A stretch of DNA of 64,000 nt, from NCBI RefSeq assembly GCF_028606985.1, contig NZ_CP117416.1, forward strand, positions 3,014,001-3,078,000, written 5' to 3'. This document shows positions 60,580 to 64,000 of the stretch, piece by piece. The position numbers and the translations under genes are program-made. This DNA is from Paenibacillus kyungheensis (GTDB taxonomy: Bacteria; Bacillota; Bacilli; Paenibacillales; Paenibacillaceae). The notes under the pieces were generated by a model. That model saw only the letters and a list, made by a program, of their open reading frames with translations. It was not told the DNA's origin and ran no database searches. Within the stretch, counting starts at the first letter, position 1. Each line of letters opens with the position of its first letter.

Positions 60580-61597
60580 TCAACACAATCTCCTTTCCAT
60601 CTTCTACTTCATCTTCAAAATGAAAATTCTGGTAGCATGTACAACGTACCCAATGATTTGGAGCCACTTCATTCAGCTCAGGGTGTTCTGCATGAGCAGT
60701 CTGTGGAATCCATGGAATACGTTCTGAGAAGCGACAGGAACCACGAGGAATATTCTGTAATGAAGGTACACGACCATCAATTACATGTAAGCTCTCCTGC
60801 CCTACATTTGCTCCCGGCATCGAAGCCAGTAATGAGCGGGTGTACGGATGTTTGGGATTGTTGAATAACTCATTTACATCAGCAATTTCTACAATTTCGC
60901 CAGCATACATGACGACAACACGATCTGCCATTTCAGCAACAACACCAAGATCATGAGTGATCAGAACAATACCAGCGTCGTTTTCGGCTTGCAGTTGCTT
61001 CAATAAATCCAAAATTTGAGATTGAATCGTTACATCTAGAGCTGTTGTTGGTTCGTCAGCGATAATCAATGAAGGGCGACATGCAATCGCGATCGCGATC
61101 ATAATCCGCTGTCTCATCCCACCAGATAACTCATGTGGATATTGGGCATATACCCTCGTTGGATCAACAATGTTTACATTTTCCAATAATTCGATAACAC
61201 GCTTTGTTTTTTCTTTTCGAGATAACGACGTATGATAATCGAGATTTTCTTCGATTTGTTTGCCGATGGTCATCAAAGGATTCAATGCTGTTAATGGGTC
61301 CTGAAAAATCATACCGATTTCGGAACCACGAATTTTGTTCATTTGTCCAGGTGACAATTTGTTCAAATCCTGCCCTTTAAAAAGCAGTTCACCTTCGATG
61401 TGCGTATTTTTGCTATCATGAAGTCGTGTCAGAGAAAGTGCCAAGGCACTTTTACCACAACCCGATTCACCTACAATAGCCAAAACTTCGTTTTTGTTGA
61501 TCGTTAAGTTCAGTTGATCGACAGCAGGATAATACTCATCTTTGATACGAAAAGCTACTGTCAGGTCTCTGATTTCCAATACCGATTCTGTGTTCAA
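60557..61597 (-). CDS. oppD: Peptide ABC transporter ATPase OppD
   Basis: 346 residues. Walker A GESGCGKSA, MIFQDPLTALNP, ELSGGMRQRIMIAIAI, Walker B LIIADEPTTALD, ITHDLG. The start is a TTG at 61597 with GGAGG 11 bases upstream. The C-terminal region (GSCRFSERIPWIPQ...VRCTCYQ) keeps only part of the cysteine pattern seen in many OppD/OppF proteins. First gene of the operon. Confidence 0.93.
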   Translation of the reverse strand: MNTESVLEIRDLTVAFRIKDEYYPAVDQLNLTINKNEVLAIVGESGCGKSALALSLTRLHDSKNTHIEGELLFKGQDLNKLSPGQMNKIRGSEIGMIFQDPLTALNPLMTIGKQIEENLDYHTSLSRKEKTKRVIELLENVNIVDPTRVYAQYPHELSGGMRQRIMIAIAIACRPSLIIADEPTTALDVTIQSQILDLLKQLQAENDAGIVLITHDLGVVAEMADRVVVMYAGEIVEIADVNELFNNPKHPYTRSLLASMPGANVGQESLHVIDGRVPSLQNIPRGSCRFSERIPWIPQTAHAEHPELNEVAPNHWVRCTCYQNFHFEDEVEDGKEIVLNGIAGTQ

Positions 61598-61663
61598 AAT
61601 TTGGGTTGCCTCCTCGCTTCAAACTTTAACGCAATGTAAACATTTCTTGTTAATTGTTATCAT

Positions 61664-61691
61664 TTTATATTTATAATCTTCCAAAGGTCAA
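61664..61691 (-). promoter_or_regulatory. Promoter of the opp operon
   Basis: On the minus strand TTGACC (61686-61691) and TATAAA (61664-61669) with a 16-bp spacer. It lies about 70 bp before the oppD start. Confidence 0.65.
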
Positions 61692-61733
61692 TAAAATTTA
61701 ACTTTTTTCCAAAATGGTGAAAAGAATTTAGCA

Positions 61734-61771
61734 TAAAAGCTATCATAACGTGTGACGATATAGATAGCTTC
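61734..61771 (-). terminator. Terminator after the FUSC-type gene
   Basis: GAAGCTATC and GATAGCTTTTA form a stem of about 8 bp with a 20-base loop and a short T run on the minus strand. It lies between this gene and the opp promoter. Confidence 0.55.
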
Positions 61772-61789
61772 TATGATTAAACTTATATT

Positions 61790-62764
61790 CTATTTTACCT
61801 TATTATCCATACCTAGCAAGGGGTTACGCAATTTATCACGTTTGGATATTTTTAGGTATTGACCCAATTCTCTGCATAATTGCAATATAGCGGAACGCAT
61901 TTCAAATTCTTCACGAGTTACTGGTAAATCCATATTTTTAAAATCTTCTTCCAGTGCTAATAACAGACTTTCCGTCTTGCCTGTATAATATGGCGTCTTC
62001 ACATCTCTAGATAATTGTTCAAACATTTCTGCTGCTGCATCCGCTTGAGGCATTTTACGATACACTTGCGCGACCAGTTGCATCATATTCTGAATCGAAT
62101 CTAAATGTTGTTTTCGCATATAGAAATATACTGTCCATGACTCATCTGTATACAACATCTGATTTTCCAGTTCACGCTTTGATTCTATTAGTCCCTGCTC
62201 TACTTTGGCATACGCTTCGATCACTTCTTTACCATCCCAGGCAAACGAAGGACTTCGTAGCGTTTTGGCAATCTGTTCACACATTTGAGATAACAGTTCA
62301 TTGACTTCACTGCGAATCGCATCAAGACGCTGATGCGGATTAGGCATATAGACCAGATTGACAACGGCTGCTGCACCCAGACCAATCAGTAGCAATTCAA
62401 TCTCTACTAACATCGTATGAGCTGTCAAAGTTGCTCCGTTAAAAATATGCACAACCACTACAGAACTGGTCACAATTCCTGCACTAAAACCTGCTCGTGT
62501 AATCAATGGGAAAGCCACCAAAATATAAAGTGCAAATACCCAGTGATGAAAACCAAATAACGAAAACAATACAAAAGCACAAATCATTCCAATCAACGAA
62601 GCAAAAAATCGAGCTGCAATTGTTTTAAGACTTCGTTTACGTGTAACATCGACTCCCAGTATAGCTAACAAAGCTGCTGACATCGCACTTGGAACGCCTA
62701 GCGTACTAGCTACAACCACTGCTAGTAATGCTGCAATAGCTGTTTTGATCACGCGAAAACCCAT
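61790..62764 (-). CDS. Aromatic acid exporter family membrane protein (FUSC-like)
   Basis: 324 residues. Four to six helices fill the first 140 residues (TAIAALLAVVVASTLGVPSA, FFASLIGMICAFVLFSLFGF, VFALYILVAFPLITRAGF, AGIVTSSVVVVHIFNGAT, LLLIGLGAAAVVNLVYMP). A cytoplasmic helical domain of about 180 residues follows. This is the ArAE_1/YqjA layout. Substrate unknown. Confidence 0.85.
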   Translation of the reverse strand: MGFRVIKTAIAALLAVVVASTLGVPSAMSAALLAILGVDVTRKRSLKTIAARFFASLIGMICAFVLFSLFGFHHWVFALYILVAFPLITRAGFSAGIVTSSVVVVHIFNGATLTAHTMLVEIELLLIGLGAAAVVNLVYMPNPHQRLDAIRSEVNELLSQMCEQIAKTLRSPSFAWDGKEVIEAYAKVEQGLIESKRELENQMLYTDESWTVYFYMRKQHLDSIQNMMQLVAQVYRKMPQADAAAEMFEQLSRDVKTPYYTGKTESLLLALEEDFKNMDLPVTREEFEMRSAILQLCRELGQYLKISKRDKLRNPLLGMDNKVK

Positions 62765-62844
62765 GCGTCTGTCTCTCCTTACTCCACTTCTTTTTCTCTA
62801 TCTGTATTTTATAATATTTATTACTCTTTTGGAGTATAGGTTTT

Positions 62845-62873
62845 ATCCTACTTGATTTATAAGTATTCGACAA
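62845..62873 (-). promoter_or_regulatory. Promoter candidate for the FUSC-like gene
   Basis: On the minus strand TTGTCG (62868-62873) and TAGGAT (62845-62850) with 17 bp between them. Confidence 0.5.
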
Positions 62874-62913
62874 TATCGATTTGGTGCTATATCGTACAAT
62901 TGTTTAACAAAAT

Positions 62914-62957
62914 AAAAGCTTTCACCTGTTTCGTAGTGACCACAGATGAAAGCTTTT
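62914..62957 (-). terminator. Intrinsic terminator after the M32 peptidase gene
   Basis: AAAAGCTTTCATCTGT pairs with ACAGGTGAAAGCTTTT (one G-T) on the minus strand and ATTTTG follows. Confidence 0.85.
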
Positions 62958-62961
62958 TGTG

Positions 62962-64000
62962 TTATGAATTCGTAGATTGTAGACGGTAAATCTCGTTATA
63001 CTTTTCTTCCAAATAATCAGCAAGATAGTCCGGGTTCAACTCTTCACCGGTAATATTCTGAATCAACTCGGAAGGAGTACGGCTTTTACCATATTTATAA
63101 ATCTTATCTGTTAACCATTCTTTGATCGGTAACAGATTTCCTCCAGCTATCCATTGTTCAAAATCAGGTAATTCTTTACGCATCGTATGTGTCATTTGCG
63201 CAGCATACATATTTCCTAAAGAATATGAAGCAAAGTATCCGAAGTCTCCACCAGACCAGTGCACATCTTGCAATACTCCTAATGAATCGTTTGGAGGCGT
63301 AATCCCTAGATATTCTTGATATTTGCTATTCCATACTTTAGGCAGATCTTTAACATCTAGATCTTCGTTAAATAACATTTTTTCAATTTCATAACGAATA
63401 ATGATGTGTAAATTATACGTTAACTCATCTGCTTCAATACGAATCAATGTATTTTCTACGCGATTGGCAGCACGATAGAACGTATCTAATGATACCTCTT
63501 TGAGCTGTTCAGGGAATAAAGCTTGTAGATCACTATAATAACGATCCCAGAACGAACGGCTACGTCCCACTACATTTTCCCAAAAACGAGATTGAGATTC
63601 ATGAATCCCCATCGATGTTCCTGTAGCAAGCGGAGTTCCTGCTAAATCATGTGAAATGTTTTGTTCGTATAATGCGTGTCCACCTTCATGAAGAGAACTG
63701 AAAATCGCACTCATCACATCTTCAGGCATATAATGCGTTGTGATACGCACATCCCCTGGGTTTAGACCTGTAGCGAAAGGATGTACACTTTCATCCAAAC
63801 GTCCTGCGTCAAAATCAAAGCCCATTTCTTTTAACAATAAATGACCGATCTTTTCTTGTTGACCGATATCATATTGTTGCTTCAAGAAATCGTTATCTGG
63901 TTGATGCTCTGATTGTTTGATTTTTTCAAGTAAAGGTACAAGACGTGATTTTAAACGATCAAATACAACATCTAATTTGGCTACTGTTAAATCAGGCTCA
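62962..64000 (-). CDS. M32-family (Taq-type) metallocarboxypeptidase, 5' end outside the window
   Basis: The frame stays open to the right edge; the visible 346 residues are the C-terminal two thirds of an approximately 500-residue protein. The zinc motif HEGGHALYEQ and the family motif GIHESQSRFWEN are present, as are the IRIEADELTYNLHIIIRYEIE and GDFGYFASYSLGNMYAAQ segments. Members are cytosolic peptidases that trim peptide C-termini. Residues encoded by 63886-64000 (EPDLTVAKLDVVFDRLKSRL and following) show that the Met at 63885 is not the start. Confidence 0.93.
   Translation of the reverse strand, partial: EPDLTVAKLDVVFDRLKSRLVPLLEKIKQSEHQPDNDFLKQQYDIGQQEKIGHLLLKEMGFDFDAGRLDESVHPFATGLNPGDVRITTHYMPEDVMSAIFSSLHEGGHALYEQNISHDLAGTPLATGTSMGIHESQSRFWENVVGRSRSFWDRYYSDLQALFPEQLKEVSLDTFYRAANRVENTLIRIEADELTYNLHIIIRYEIEKMLFNEDLDVKDLPKVWNSKYQEYLGITPPNDSLGVLQDVHWSGGDFGYFASYSLGNMYAAQMTHTMRKELPDFEQWIAGGNLLPIKEWLTDKIYKYGKSRTPSELIQNITGEELNPDYLADYLEEKYNEIYRLQSTNS

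Noticed and set aside
1-64000. CRISPR arrays, tRNA or rRNA genes, insertion sequences, prophage or integrase genes
   Set aside because: No spaced direct repeats, no tRNA cloverleaf sequences, no transposase or integrase motifs were seen on either strand.

Overview
The window is a chromosomal stretch from a low-GC, spore-former-type Gram-positive bacterium, most likely a Paenibacillus or close relative. The main reasons are gene order and regulatory sites. The order mutS-mutL-methyltransferase-miaA-hfq and the order hflX-(PLP lyase)-glnR-glnA are Bacilli-like, as is the lexA/yneA-type SOS divergon. LexA boxes of the CGAAC-N4-GTTCG type, a GlnR box, a CcpA cre site and AGGAGG-type ribosome binding sites are all present. 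I see no rRNA, tRNA, CRISPR array, transposase or phage gene. Nearly all genes lie on the minus strand.

Layout. 1-4425: thiamine-thiazole operon (tenI-thiO-thiS-thiG-thiF and the start of one more gene) behind a promoter, a TPP riboswitch and an intrinsic terminator. 4558-6114: an ABC-F ATPase. 6475-7311 (plus strand): a small TPR protein behind a promoter, an 11-codon leader ORF and a hairpin that buries its ribosome binding site, which looks like a translational attenuator. 7350-17891: a ten-gene Tad/Flp-type pilus or secretion cluster. It has a Ser/Thr kinase fused to a ParA-like domain, a CpaB-like SAF protein, two more ParA-like proteins with degenerate P-loops, a CpaF/TadA ATPase with an N-terminal membrane anchor, a TadB-TadC-like double membrane protein and four small membrane-anchored pilin-like proteins. 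A 94-bp nested palindrome lies just upstream. 18130-22129: a six-gene string (HAD phosphatase, zinc-finger-less Fpg-like glycosylase, receiver-like protein, thioredoxin-like protein, RlmM/FtsJ-like methyltransferase, DinB-like protein). 22223-28969: rnz, metH, divergent mtnD, a HAD hydrolase and a membrane protein. 29162-30986: SOS block.

31105-39847: two small unknown genes, then a sugar locus (GH127 beta-L-arabinofuranosidase, GPH-type symporter, divergent AraC regulator, secreted clan GH-A glycosidase with two carbohydrate-binding modules) and a small lipoprotein. A 32-bp motif is shared by the symporter/AraC promoter region and the secreted glycosidase promoter region, which suggests one AraC regulon. 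40017-44753: glnA, glnR, PLP lyase, hflX. 44853-48131: DUF402 protein and a class A penicillin-binding protein. 48316-55629: hfq, miaA, methyltransferase, mutL, mutS. 55868-61597: oppD-F-B-C-A peptide ABC transporter. 61790-64000: aromatic-acid-exporter-type membrane protein and a truncated M32 carboxypeptidase.

The most unusual parts are the rearranged Tad-like cluster with its kinase-ParA fusion, and the uORF/hairpin leader of the TPR gene. All functional statements rest on motif reading; no database search was possible.
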